Source: Nitrospira sp. (GTDB lineage Bacteria; Nitrospirota; Nitrospiria; Nitrospirales; Nitrospiraceae). From it: DNA of 63,851 bases. Positions within the stretch are counted from its first letter, which is position 1; each line of letters starts with the position of its first letter. Made by a program: the position numbers and the translations under genes. Positions 8,703-17,027 of this stretch are shown in pieces. Location: positions 1 to 63,851 of the forward strand of contig JAJONL010000007.1 in assembly GCA_021323395.1 (NCBI GenBank), read 5' to 3'. The notes beneath the pieces were generated by a model. The model saw nothing but the letters and a program-made list of their open reading frames with translations, made no database searches and was not told the origin of the DNA.

Positions 8703-8909
8703 TTACTCCGCGCCCCCACCGATGAAGCTTAATATTTCCAGCCGGTCCCCCTCGCGCAGGCCGCGGGTCTCGAAATCATTGCGATCCAAAATTTCCAGGT
8801 TCAATTCCACTGCCACGCGATCCGCCCGAATGTCCAAGTCCTGTAGCAACGCCGCCACGGTCTGCCCTTCACCAACTCCGCGAGATTCACCGTTGACCTG
8901 GATGGTCAT
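8703..8909 (-). CDS. thiS: Sulfur carrier protein ThiS
   Basis: A 68-residue ubiquitin-fold sulfur carrier whose C-terminal Gly is adenylated and converted to a thiocarboxylate for ThiG. MTIQVNGE, the [11 protein letters not shown] strand and [12 protein letters not shown] are family features. Unusually the chain does not stop at Gly: it ends Gly-Gly-Gly-Ala-Glu before TAA (checked codon by codon at 8703-8720). Two residues would have to be removed, or an internal Gly used differently. The ATG at 8909 is favoured over an in-frame GTG at 8915. It is first in the thiS-thiG-thiE/tenI operon. Confidence 0.93.
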   Translation of the reverse strand: MTIQVNGESRGVGEGQTVAALLQDLDIRADRVAVELNLEILDRNDFETRGLREGDRLEILSFIGGGAE

Positions 8910-8933
8910 CACCACACCCCACTTTGCCTTGTC

Positions 8934-8963
8934 ATCCTATGAAACAGGAAAACCGGTTGTCAA
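8934..8963 (-). promoter_or_regulatory. Predicted sigma70 promoter of the thi operon
   Basis: Minus strand TTGACA (8958-8963), 18 nt, then TAGGAT (8934-8939), about 25 nt before the thiS ATG. The short leader leaves no room for a TPP riboswitch. Confidence 0.6.
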
Positions 8964-9038
8964 CCGGACTTGCCCAGGCCTTGCCGTTTGCCACCCATTG
9001 CCCGCACAATGAGGCTCACCCCTTCGTAATTCAGACGT

Positions 9039-9527
9039 ATGGACGATCGCAGCAGTCAACTCGCCCAACTCTTTCGCGCCATGGCGAATCTTTTGGCTGC
9101 TCGGCGCGCCAATCCTTATCGAATTCGGGCGTACCGTAAAGCGGCCGACTCGATCCTCACCATATCGGGGGATATTGCCGACCTCGCGTCACGACGCCAA
9201 CTTCAGGCGATTCCAGGAATTGGGCGCGATTTGTCAGAAAAGATAGAGGAGTTCCTGGCAACGGGAACGATGCGCGCCTATGAGGAACTCAAAACGCCAT
9301 TGCCTGAGGCCGTCGCGGAATGGGCGTCACTACCTGGACTCTCAGATGCCTTGGTGAGTTACTTGTACTTCCGGCTGAATATCCGCACGCTGGCCGACCT
9401 GGAGACCCTGGTTGAGTCTCATATGCTAAGAACTCAACCAGGATTTTCGGGATCGGAAGACTCGCTGCTCGCAGCCATCCGCGAGCAACAACGGACATCG
9501 CCCGTTAGGCGGGACGAAGCTCCTTGA
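9039..9527 (+). CDS. Stand-alone PolX/Pol-beta-type N-terminal HhH protein
   Basis: A 162-residue protein that looks like the N-terminal 8-kDa-like domain plus helix-hairpin-helix segment of PolX/DNA polymerase beta. LAARRANPYRIRAYRKAA and LQAIPGIGRDLSEKIEEFL are characteristic of that region. The nucleotidyltransferase and PHP domains that normally follow are absent, and the ORF has its own stop. It could be a DNA-binding accessory protein or a relic. Its last 23 nt overlap the end of ctpA on the other strand (9505-9527). Function inferred from domain only. Confidence 0.75.
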   Translation: MDDRSSQLAQLFRAMANLLAARRANPYRIRAYRKAADSILTISGDIADLASRRQLQAIPGIGRDLSEKIEEFLATGTMRAYEELKTPLPEAVAEWASLPGLSDALVSYLYFRLNIRTLADLETLVESHMLRTQPGFSGSEDSLLAAIREQQRTSPVRRDEAP

Positions 9528-10851
9528 AAATCTTCCAAGTCTTCAACAATTCAACCGCCTTCTGAAGCTGGAGGTCGTCCTCCAGTGAGAGCTCTCCAGC
9601 CGCCTCGACCGCCGGTGCAGCACCGTTTTTATGCGTGGAATCCTCGCCCGGCTTCGGAGAAGCGGGCGCATCCTTGCCCGCAGCAGGCGTCTTGGCCGTC
9701 TTTGGCTCCGCCTCTTTGCTGTCCTTTTCTCCAGCCTTGGCCACGGTCTGGGCCTGCAGCTTCACCACAATATCCGGCGTGATGCCGGTCGACTGAATCG
9801 AACGGCCCTTGGGCGTATAATACTTGGCGGTCGTCAGGCGGAGGCCCGATCCATCGCCCAGCGGCAGAATCGTCTGCACGGACCCCTTGCCGAATGAGGT
9901 CGTCCCAACAATGACGGCCCGCCCCCAGTCCTGTAACGCGCCGGCCACGATCTCCGACGCACTGGCAGATCCTTCATTGACGAGAATGATCATCGGGGAG
10001 TCTTCGAGGGTCTCCTTCGTTTTCGAGAACCATTCGTCTTTTTTTCCCTCGCGGCCCTTGGTATACACGATCAGCTTCCCGTTTCCCACGAACTGTTCGG
10101 ACACATCCACTGCTGCCGTCAACAAACCGCCAGGGTTGTTCCGAAGGTCGAGGACCGTCCCCTGAAGCTTCTGCTCCTTAAACTGCTTGAGTGCTCGACC
10201 CAGATCTCTTCCCGTCGCCTCCTGAAACTGTGTCAATCTCACGTACCCGATCGTATTGTCGATCACCTTGAATTTGACGCTTTCGATCTTGATCGTGTCG
10301 CGCACGAGCGAGAATGCCAGCGGATCCGTCGTGCCGTCGCGTTGAATGGTGAGGTTGACCTTGGTGCCTTTGGGGCCCCGCATTTTCTGCACGGCATCCA
10401 TCAGCGTCAAATCTTTAGTGGGCTCGTCGTTGACCTTGGTAATGAAATCGCCCGCCTTAATACCGGCACGATGCGCCGGCGTCCCTTCAATGGGAGCGAT
10501 CACGGCTAACCGATTCTCTTTCACACCGATCTGAATCCCCACGCCGCCGAATTCGCCCTTGGTCTCGACCTGCATCTCCTTGTACATGTCAGGCGTCATA
10601 TAGGCCGAATGCGGATCGAGCGTCGAAAGCATCCCGCGGATCGCGCCCTGCACCAGATCCTTTACCTTGGTGTCATCGACATAGTGCTTTTGCACCTGCG
10701 TCAAGACTTCGGAAAAGGTACGGAGTTCTTCATAGGTTTCGGAGGCATGGCCGGTCCGTTCCAAGCCCTTTTCCAGGACAATGCCGATCCCCAGGGCTAC
10801 CGTGACCATCAGCAAGAGATATAACCACCGCCGGCTTCGCCGCTGTTCCAT
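9505..10851 (-). CDS. ctpA: Carboxyl-terminal processing protease (S41)
   Basis: A 448-residue periplasmic S41A protease with an N-terminal membrane anchor (about residues 9-25). A PDZ domain (GVGIQIG to about residue 180) binds substrate tails. The protease core holds the Ser of GSASASEI and the Lys of TSFGKGSVQT as the Ser-Lys dyad. A lysine/alanine-rich linker precedes the C-terminal segment. The start at 10851 has a strong GGAAGGA RBS; an upstream in-frame ATG at 10953 lies within envC. CtpA-type proteases often control peptidoglycan hydrolases, which fits its position right after envC. Confidence 0.93.
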   Translation of the reverse strand: MEQRRSRRWLYLLLMVTVALGIGIVLEKGLERTGHASETYEELRTFSEVLTQVQKHYVDDTKVKDLVQGAIRGMLSTLDPHSAYMTPDMYKEMQVETKGEFGGVGIQIGVKENRLAVIAPIEGTPAHRAGIKAGDFITKVNDEPTKDLTLMDAVQKMRGPKGTKVNLTIQRDGTTDPLAFSLVRDTIKIESVKFKVIDNTIGYVRLTQFQEATGRDLGRALKQFKEQKLQGTVLDLRNNPGGLLTAAVDVSEQFVGNGKLIVYTKGREGKKDEWFSKTKETLEDSPMIILVNEGSASASEIVAGALQDWGRAVIVGTTSFGKGSVQTILPLGDGSGLRLTTAKYYTPKGRSIQSTGITPDIVVKLQAQTVAKAGEKDSKEAEPKTAKTPAAGKDAPASPKPGEDSTHKNGAAPAVEAAGELSLEDDLQLQKAVELLKTWKIFKELRPA

Positions 10852-10876
10852 AACGTGGGTTCCTTCCTTCCGAGAC

Positions 10877-12079
10877 CTACCGTTTTGAAAGCCACACGAG
10901 GGGATCCACTGGTTCGGCCCCCTCACGGAGCTCAAAATAAAGCGTATTCTCACCAGTCATCCCCGTGTCTCCCGTTTCACCGATCGCCTCCCCGGCTCCA
11001 ATTCTGCTTCCGACGGACGTCAGAATTTTCGAGGCATGGGCGTAGAGTGAGAAGACTCCGTTGGCGTGATCCACGATTATAACGAGTCCGTAGCCTTTCA
11101 ACCAGTCCGCATACACGACCTGACCGGCAAGCACCGACCGTATATTACTCCCTTCTGCGGCGCGAATCTCAATCCCTTTTCTTTGGATATAGGTGTTAAA
11201 CGTGGGATGTTTCTGCCTTCCGAAATAGGACACCACTTGCCCATCAGTGGGCCAGAGAAGGGTCCCTCGCAAAGCCCTAAGCCCGCCGCCCATAGAAGGG
11301 GGACGAGTTGCCATCGCCGCCCGGCGCCTGGTCTCTAATTCCTTTAAGAGGCTATCGACCCGCGAGGCGGAACGCTCCAGTTCCTCCACCGCCCGATCAT
11401 GCGATTCCTTTTCCTGAATAATTTTGGCGAGATAGACTCGTTTCTCCTTTTTGAGTCCCTGGATCTGGACCAACTTTTCCTCGGTGCTGATTTTGTAGGC
11501 CAAGATGCCCTGACGAGCCTCTTCTCGACTCCGCTCGACCTCGGCGATCCGTTCGGCATCCTTCCGGTAGGTCTCCATGATGTCGTATTCTCGCTGCGTC
11601 ACTGCCGACAGATACCGGAATCGCCGCTGAAAGTCTCCCGAGGAACTGGCCGCCAGCAGTGTCTTCAAATGCCAGAACCGCCCTTCCACGTACTGGACCC
11701 GTAGGCGGGCGGCAATGGCATCCTGTCGCTCATCGATGCGCTCAGACAGGCGGCTCAACTGCACATTCATATGCTCGATTTCCACGTCCTTCTTCTTCAG
11801 CTTCTTTCGAATGTCTTGATGTTCCTGCCGATAGCGGACCAGCCGCTCATCCAGCGACTGAAGACCTTGGAGGACCGACTCGCGTTTCTTTTCCGCTTCG
11901 TCTGCCTTCTTCCGTTTCTCCACGATCGTGCCGCGGAGCCTTTCCAAGGTTTTCTTTTCCTGTTCGATTTTGTCCGCATACGAATCCTTACGTTCCGCAG
12001 GGGCAGTTGTAGGCATGGCCCACAAGGTCACTTGAATGACCCACACGATGACGCTCCAACGGATCCACGTCATGATCAT
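10877..12079 (-). CDS. envC: EnvC-like murein hydrolase activator
   Basis: A 400-residue secreted protein: signal peptide (about 1-28), long coiled coil (about 30-255) and a C-terminal LytM domain (about 285-395). The LytM zinc ligands are lost: the first His position reads RKGIEI instead of HxGxD, and HFE reads YFE. As in E. coli EnvC this suggests an activator of septal amidases, not an enzyme. The ATG overlaps the ftsX stop (ATGA), matching the known FtsEX-EnvC partnership in which FtsX recruits the coiled coil. Confidence 0.9.
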   Translation of the reverse strand: MIMTWIRWSVIVWVIQVTLWAMPTTAPAERKDSYADKIEQEKKTLERLRGTIVEKRKKADEAEKKRESVLQGLQSLDERLVRYRQEHQDIRKKLKKKDVEIEHMNVQLSRLSERIDERQDAIAARLRVQYVEGRFWHLKTLLAASSSGDFQRRFRYLSAVTQREYDIMETYRKDAERIAEVERSREEARQGILAYKISTEEKLVQIQGLKKEKRVYLAKIIQEKESHDRAVEELERSASRVDSLLKELETRRRAAMATRPPSMGGGLRALRGTLLWPTDGQVVSYFGRQKHPTFNTYIQRKGIEIRAAEGSNIRSVLAGQVVYADWLKGYGLVIIVDHANGVFSLYAHASKILTSVGSRIGAGEAIGETGDTGMTGENTLYFELREGAEPVDPLVWLSKR

Positions 12080-12975
12080 GCACGTCCCTCGCCGAACCGC
12101 AACAGCGAGAGAAAACTACCCGAAAAACCCAAAAACAATCCGACCAGCACCAATACGATGCACATTTCCAACGGAAAAAAGGTGAGTAAGGCTTCGACGC
12201 CGAGAAATCGGCTGGTCGACCGGATTTCATGCCGAAACAACTCGAAGCCGGCTTTCAAGATGACCAAGGAGAGCGCGCTGCCGAGCAGACCCAGGGCCGC
12301 CCCCTCAAGCAGGTAGGGCACACGAATAAAGGTCGTGCTCGCCCCAATCATGCCCAGAATTTCGATTTCTTCGCGGCGGGAATACAGTGCCAAGCGGATG
12401 GTATTGGCGATAATCGTCACCGATGCGGCCGACAAAATGACACCGACGATGATGGCGGCGAGCTCAATGTACTTGACCAAGCTGGCGAGGGCCTCAACCC
12501 AGGCCTGGTTATATTGAACCTGCCCGACCCCGGGAATCGATTGCGCGCGATCAGCCCACCGTCGCATGGCGTCGGAGGAACGGGACGCTGCCGCAAGGGT
12601 CACCACAAAGGAGGCCGGCAACGGATTCTGTCCGAGACCTTGCAACAGATGCGATTCAGCCGGAAACTGCGCTTGGAAATCCGCCAGCGCCTGTTCTTTG
12701 GAGACAAACGTCAAGGCGGCAACCGCTCGATCAGCTTGTAACTGTTGCTCAATCTCGTTCCTAACATGGCCGGTCACGTCGTCTTGGAGATAGACCATCA
12801 CCTGGATATCCTGCTCCAGAGACGATGCCATCGCCCTCAGATTGACGTACAGCAGTAAAAAGACTCCCACGCAAGCAAACGTAAAGGCTGTCGTCGCCAC
12901 CGCGACCACCGTGGTGGTACGGTTTGTCAGCACATTCGCGAGGGCCTCCCGTAAGAGATACAGCAAGCGCCTCAT
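12076..12975 (-). CDS. ftsX: Cell division protein FtsX
   Basis: A 299-residue membrane protein. A cytoplasmic N-terminus is followed by TM1 (about 22-45), a large periplasmic loop (about 50-165) that in homologues contacts EnvC, and three further TM segments (about 175-195, 220-245, 270-292). The C-terminal MacB/FtsX permease motif (ILGMIGAS) is present. It overlaps ftsE by 4 nt and envC by 4 nt, so ftsE-ftsX-envC-ctpA form one tightly coupled unit governing septal peptidoglycan hydrolysis. Confidence 0.93.
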   Translation of the reverse strand: MRRLLYLLREALANVLTNRTTTVVAVATTAFTFACVGVFLLLYVNLRAMASSLEQDIQVMVYLQDDVTGHVRNEIEQQLQADRAVAALTFVSKEQALADFQAQFPAESHLLQGLGQNPLPASFVVTLAAASRSSDAMRRWADRAQSIPGVGQVQYNQAWVEALASLVKYIELAAIIVGVILSAASVTIIANTIRLALYSRREEIEILGMIGASTTFIRVPYLLEGAALGLLGSALSLVILKAGFELFRHEIRSTSRFLGVEALLTFFPLEMCIVLVLVGLFLGFSGSFLSLLRFGEGRA

Positions 12976-13640
12976 GCGGACACCTGCTCATGCGACACCA
13001 GCTTGCCCTGGTCCAGGGTGATGACCCGCCGATTGACCTGCGCCAACACGTTGGGATCGTGCGTCGCGACAATGACCGTGGTGCCTCGGGCATTGATCGA
13101 TTTGAACAGCTCGATGATTTCACTCGTCAGCTCGGGATCCAGATTGCCTGTCGGCTCATCGGCCAGGAGCACGATCGGACCATTCACGATCGCTCGGGCG
13201 ATGCAGATGCGTTGTTGCTCGCCGGTGGAGAGGCCGGGTGGAAAAAGATCTTTTTTATGGTCCAGTCCGACCGCCCGCAGGGCCTCCGTCACTTTTCGTC
13301 GAATTTCCCCATTCGCGGCGCCTTGAACCAAGAGGGGCAATGACACATTGTCGAAGACGGTTTTCTTCGGAAGGAGACGAAAATCCTGCAACACCACGCC
13401 GACTTTCCGACGCAGCAAGGGGATTTCGGACGGTCGCAACTTCGCCAAGCTGCGGCCTTGCATGAAAATCTGTCCTTCCTCAGGTCGTTCGGCTCCGATC
13501 AATAACTTCAAGAGCGTCGATTTTCCGGCCCCGCTGGGACCCATCAGAAGAATGAACTCACCCTTCTCGACCTCCAGCGTAATGTCCGAGAGCGCCAAGC
13601 GGCGATCATAATATTTTGAGACGTGAAAGAGTTGAATCAT
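12972..13640 (-). CDS. ftsE: Cell division ATP-binding protein FtsE
   Basis: A 222-residue ABC ATPase driving the FtsX conformational change. Walker A GPSGAGKST, Q-loop VVLQDFRLL, signature LSTGEQQRI and Walker B VLLADEPTGNLD are all intact. The start is set at the ATG at 13640 (MIQLFHVSKYYD), the usual FtsE N-terminus; an ATG four codons upstream is possible. First gene of the ftsEX-envC-ctpA operon. Confidence 0.95.
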   Translation of the reverse strand: MIQLFHVSKYYDRRLALSDITLEVEKGEFILLMGPSGAGKSTLLKLLIGAERPEEGQIFMQGRSLAKLRPSEIPLLRRKVGVVLQDFRLLPKKTVFDNVSLPLLVQGAANGEIRRKVTEALRAVGLDHKKDLFPPGLSTGEQQRICIARAIVNGPIVLLADEPTGNLDPELTSEIIELFKSINARGTTVIVATHDPNVLAQVNRRVITLDQGKLVSHEQVSA

Positions 13641-13739
13641 GGATGGTAGCAACCATGGCGGTTCAGGCTCAGTGATAACCGGATCTCTCTATGGGAATGA
13701 CGCGAGCGACGCCGGCGACAGGAGCACCTGCTTCTCATC

Positions 13740-14126
13740 CTACCATCGCAGATCATCCCCATCGAGGTCGAATGCATTCGCAATATGCTGCACGGCGTCC
13801 ACAGTCGTGACATCATCCTGTATGAGGACAACGTCGAAGCGACAAGAGCGGTTTCGAATACGATGTTGGGCGAGATATTGCGTGGCCAGTTGAATTAATT
13901 TACCGCGCTTGCGGGCATCGACCGCTTCGATTGCCCCGCCGAAAGTCCCCGTCCGCCGTCGCTTGACTTCCACGAAGACCAGAACCCCCTGGTCATCGGC
14001 GACTAGATCGAGCTCGCCCAACGGGGACCGCACCTTGCGGCCGAGGATTCGAAACCCCCGCTGCCGCAGGTAGACCTCGGCTCGCCCCTCTCCTTCATCT
14101 CCTACCGTTCGGCGTGAGTCGCGCAT
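13740..14126 (-). CDS. yraN: YraN/UPF0102 endonuclease-fold protein
   Basis: A 128-residue UPF0102 protein with the PD-(D/E)XK-like core: GELDLVADD followed by LVFVEVKRRR. The role of the family is unknown, though a Holliday-junction-type nuclease fold is accepted. The ATG at 14126 is preferred because upstream sequence encodes the end of rnhB in another frame. rnhB-yraN adjacency is common in bacteria. Confidence 0.88.
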   Translation of the reverse strand: MRDSRRTVGDEGEGRAEVYLRQRGFRILGRKVRSPLGELDLVADDQGVLVFVEVKRRRTGTFGGAIEAVDARKRGKLIQLATQYLAQHRIRNRSCRFDVVLIQDDVTTVDAVQHIANAFDLDGDDLRW

Positions 14127-14142
14127 CGCGAGGCGTCGATGG

Positions 14143-14817
14143 TTACAGGCGCTGGACGGCCGGTGGGAATCCCAGCGCATTGCCTGACAGGAGATGCTGC
14201 ACCGGAGCGAAGGTACAACGATGGATCGGACAGGGCCCGTGCTGTCGGAGCAGACGCAGGTGCTCCGGAGTGCTATACCCCTTGTGTTCGGCAAAGTTGT
14301 ATTGAGGGTACCAGCGATGATACTCGATCATGAATCGATCGCGCGTCACCTTGGCAATGATCGAGGCCGCAGCAATGGAGCAGGACAGTCCATCGCCGTT
14401 GATGATAGGACGCTGCGGAACGCAAAGTCCAGGAATGGTCACGGCATCCAAGAGCAGGAAGTCCGGAGAGAGCGGCAAAGCCTGTACGGCGCGCCGCATT
14501 GCCAACCGGGTCGCTTGAAGGATATTGAGGCGGTCAATCTCAGCTTCACTCGCCGATCCAATGCCGATGCCCATTGCTCGACGCACGATTTCAGCAAATA
14601 ACCGAACCCGGTCCGGTTCACCCACCTGTTTGGAATCGTCCAGCCCTGCCAGACTGCAGCGTCGTGGCAAAACCACCGCAGCCGCGACCACGGGACCGGC
14701 CAGTGGCCCACGTCCGGCCTCATCGAGACCGGCAATGCGCCGGTACCCACGGCATCTGGCCTCCACCTCGAACTCTTCGGTGGGTCGTCCTGGTGTCGGG
14801 TTCGAAGTGCCAACCAA
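14143..14817 (-). CDS. rnhB: Ribonuclease HII
   Basis: A 224-residue RNase HII that cuts RNA in RNA-DNA hybrids and at single ribonucleotides. The acidic site is visible in GLDEAGRGPLAGPV, LLDAVTIPG and the conserved HKGYSTPEH. The start is uncertain: the reading frame opens with a TTG at 14817 and has no ATG before the conserved domain. It sits in the trmD-rplS-rnhB-yraN order seen in many bacteria. Confidence 0.93.
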   Translation of the reverse strand: MVGTSNPTPGRPTEEFEVEARCRGYRRIAGLDEAGRGPLAGPVVAAAVVLPRRCSLAGLDDSKQVGEPDRVRLFAEIVRRAMGIGIGSASEAEIDRLNILQATRLAMRRAVQALPLSPDFLLLDAVTIPGLCVPQRPIINGDGLSCSIAAASIIAKVTRDRFMIEYHRWYPQYNFAEHKGYSTPEHLRLLRQHGPCPIHRCTFAPVQHLLSGNALGFPPAVQRL

Positions 14818-14867
14818 ACGTATGCCCCTAAGCTTACTGTCAACTGGACATCGGCACGAATGATCGC

Positions 14868-15281
14868 TCAGGCCTTGGCGGCCGCAGCGGTTTCCGCCGC
14901 TTCTAGCTTGGCAGCGACCTGTGCTTTGCTTTCGACTTTGAACTCTCGGTCTTCCACCTTCGCAAACTTGCCCTTCTTCGTGCGGAGATAGTAGAGCTTC
15001 GCCCGTCGGACGCGGCCTTGCCTCACCACATCCACTTTGGCCACATTGGGCGAATGGATGGGAAACGTCCGCTCGACGCCGACATTATAAGACAGCTTGC
15101 GTACCGTGAAGGTCTCGCTGTTCAGCGTTCCTTTTCTGGCGATGACCGTTCCTTCATAGACCTGGATGCGTTCTTTTTCCCCCTCGACCACCTTCACATG
15201 GACACGAACGGTATCCCCGATCTCGAACTTGGGCACCGTCTTCTTGGTTAAGGATCGTTGGATCCGTTCTAGCCGATTCAT
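14868..15281 (-). CDS. rplS: 50S ribosomal protein L19
   Basis: A 137-residue L19 at the 30S-50S interface. [10 protein letters not shown], the [10 protein letters not shown] strand, [10 protein letters not shown] and RRAKLYYLR are canonical. A GAGGAGGG RBS supports the ATG at 15281. The alanine/glutamate tail of about 15 residues is longer than in E. coli. Part of the rpsP-rimM-trmD-rplS operon. Confidence 0.97.
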   Translation of the reverse strand: MNRLERIQRSLTKKTVPKFEIGDTVRVHVKVVEGEKERIQVYEGTVIARKGTLNSETFTVRKLSYNVGVERTFPIHSPNVAKVDVVRQGRVRRAKLYYLRTKKGKFAKVEDREFKVESKAQVAAKLEAAETAAAAKA

Positions 15282-15298
15282 AATCTTCCCTCCTCCTC

Positions 15299-16072
15299 TC
15301 AACGAACAGGTACTTGAACAAGACTCTCTTGCATCACTTCATTCAACAATTGCCTATCTGCCGGTCCGAGTTCGCAATCTCGCAGCAAATCCGGTCGCTT
15401 CAAATAGGTATTCCGCAACGCTTCCTTGCGGCGCCACAGCCGAATGGCCTCATGGTGGCCAGAAACCAGAACCTCCGGAACCACCATTCCCCGCACGTCG
15501 GCCGGCCTGGTGTAATGCGGATATTCCAACAATCCCTCGGTGAAGGATTCCTCGACAGCCGAGGCCGCGTCTCCCAGCACGCCCGGGATCAAGCGGGTCG
15601 CAGCATCAATCATCACCAAGGCCGCCAACTCTCCGCCGGTCAGCACATAGTCGCCAACTGAAATTTCCTCAGGACGCAAGGCCAGTTGGACGCGCTCATC
15701 GATACCTTCATAGTGCCCACAGAGAAACACGACCACTCGTGTATCCTGTGCCAAGGACTGCGCCAGTGCCTGGGTAAAGGGCCGCCCTTGTGGCGTCGGC
15801 ACAATCACCCGCAATGTCGCATGAGGATCCGACAATTGATAGGCGGCAGCCAGCGCGTCGACGGCCCGCAGAATGGGTTCCGCTTTCATGACCATTCCGG
15901 CTCCGCCTCCATAGGGCACATCATCGGCGGTCTTATGGCGATCAAAGGTATGGTCGCGCAAATTCTGGACCGAGACCTCCAGCAATCCCTTCTCCTGAGC
16001 GCGCTTGAGGATACTCTGGCCAAGAACCGGGGCAACCATGTCGGGGAACAATGTCAGGACGGCGCAGCGCAT
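15299..16072 (-). CDS. trmD: tRNA (guanine-N1)-methyltransferase
   Basis: A 257-residue SPOUT methyltransferase that makes m1G37 in tRNA, preventing frameshifting. [23 protein letters not shown] and [11 protein letters not shown] form the knotted SAM site. It is 1 nt from rimM and 17 nt from rplS, in the universal ribosome-maturation operon. Confidence 0.97.
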   Translation of the reverse strand: MRCAVLTLFPDMVAPVLGQSILKRAQEKGLLEVSVQNLRDHTFDRHKTADDVPYGGGAGMVMKAEPILRAVDALAAAYQLSDPHATLRVIVPTPQGRPFTQALAQSLAQDTRVVVFLCGHYEGIDERVQLALRPEEISVGDYVLTGGELAALVMIDAATRLIPGVLGDAASAVEESFTEGLLEYPHYTRPADVRGMVVPEVLVSGHHEAIRLWRRKEALRNTYLKRPDLLRDCELGPADRQLLNEVMQESLVQVPVR

Positions 16073-16073
16073 C

Positions 16074-16601
16074 TTACAGATCTCCGAACCCCTCGGGCAA
16101 TCGCACTGTCATCACTCGCCCCGCCACATCCACCGCCACCACGACCTGTTTCGCCGCAGGAATCAACACGTCCTTACCGTCCTGCCGGACCACGAAGGAC
16201 TGATTGTCGGACATGTCCAAAACACTTTCCAAGCGGCCCAACAGGGTCCCGGCTTCATCCTGCACGAGCATACCGATCAAGTCACATTGATAATATTGAT
16301 CGGCCGGCAACGCCGGCGAGTCTCCTCGGGGGGCTTGGAGAAATCCTCCGCGAAACTCGGCGACCTGCTCGGGAGTGGTAAAGGCTTCAAACCCCATAAT
16401 CCACGTCGGCCCACCGGGCCGCACGTGGGTCACAACGGTCTCGAGGGTCTTTCCTCCCGACCCCGCAATCGTCACCTGGCGCAGTGCCTCGAACCGTCCG
16501 GGCACGTCACTGAGCGAACGCACGCGCGCCTCACCTCGCACCCCAAAGGACCGTTCGATCCTTCCGATGGTGACCAGTTCTGCTTGATCGGACGACGCCA
16601 T
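16074..16601 (-). CDS. rimM: 16S rRNA processing protein RimM
   Basis: A 175-residue 30S maturation factor with an N-terminal beta-barrel (TIGRIERSFGVRGEARV) and a C-terminal PRC-barrel (YYQCDLIGMLV onward, ending VMTVRLPEGF). It binds S19 during 30S head assembly. It sits between rpsP and trmD with 10-nt and 1-nt gaps. Confidence 0.95.
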   Translation of the reverse strand: MASSDQAELVTIGRIERSFGVRGEARVRSLSDVPGRFEALRQVTIAGSGGKTLETVVTHVRPGGPTWIMGFEAFTTPEQVAEFRGGFLQAPRGDSPALPADQYYQCDLIGMLVQDEAGTLLGRLESVLDMSDNQSFVVRQDGKDVLIPAAKQVVVAVDVAGRVMTVRLPEGFGDL

Positions 16602-16611
16602 GAAACCCCTA

Positions 16612-16920
16612 TTATTTCTTGCTCTTCTCCGTCTTTTCGCCCTTCACGGTCTTCTCCGCCTTTTCGGTCTCGAATTCCTTCCAGACCCCATGCCGCTTGA
16701 GCAGCGTCCGCACGGTGACGGTAGGCTGGGCCCCATGCCGCAACCAGCTCAACACCCGCTCCGACTTCAACACCGGCACGGCCGGATCCTTCAGCGGATC
16801 GAAAATGCCGAGAATCTCCAGAAACCGTCCGTCACGGGGTTTCCGCGAATCCGCGGCAATGACTCGATACATCGGCCGCTTATGTCTCCCCGTTCGTGCC
16901 AATCGTAAATGAACTGCCAT
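16612..16920 (-). CDS. rpsP: 30S ribosomal protein S16
   Basis: A 102-residue S16: MAVHLRLARTG, KRPMYRVIAADSR, DGRFLEILGIFDP and ERVLSWLRHGAQPT are conserved. The tail is lysine/glutamate-rich and longer than in E. coli. The ATG at 16920 follows AGGAGGTTCTG. First of the rpsP-rimM-trmD-rplS unit, just after ffh. Confidence 0.97.
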   Translation of the reverse strand: MAVHLRLARTGRHKRPMYRVIAADSRKPRDGRFLEILGIFDPLKDPAVPVLKSERVLSWLRHGAQPTVTVRTLLKRHGVWKEFETEKAEKTVKGEKTEKSKK

Positions 16921-17027
16921 CAGAACCTCCTTCAATCAATGCGCCGTCAAGCCATCGGCCGTAGGCGCTCAGTTATTGTCGCTCATCCACCCTTCAACGC
17001 TGCAACGTGCAGCCCACCCACTGTTCA

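Noticed and set aside
8910-9038. TPP riboswitch upstream of thiS
   Set aside because: A GGGGTGAGC-like segment occurs, but it lies upstream of the predicted promoter and the other conserved parts of the aptamer are missing.
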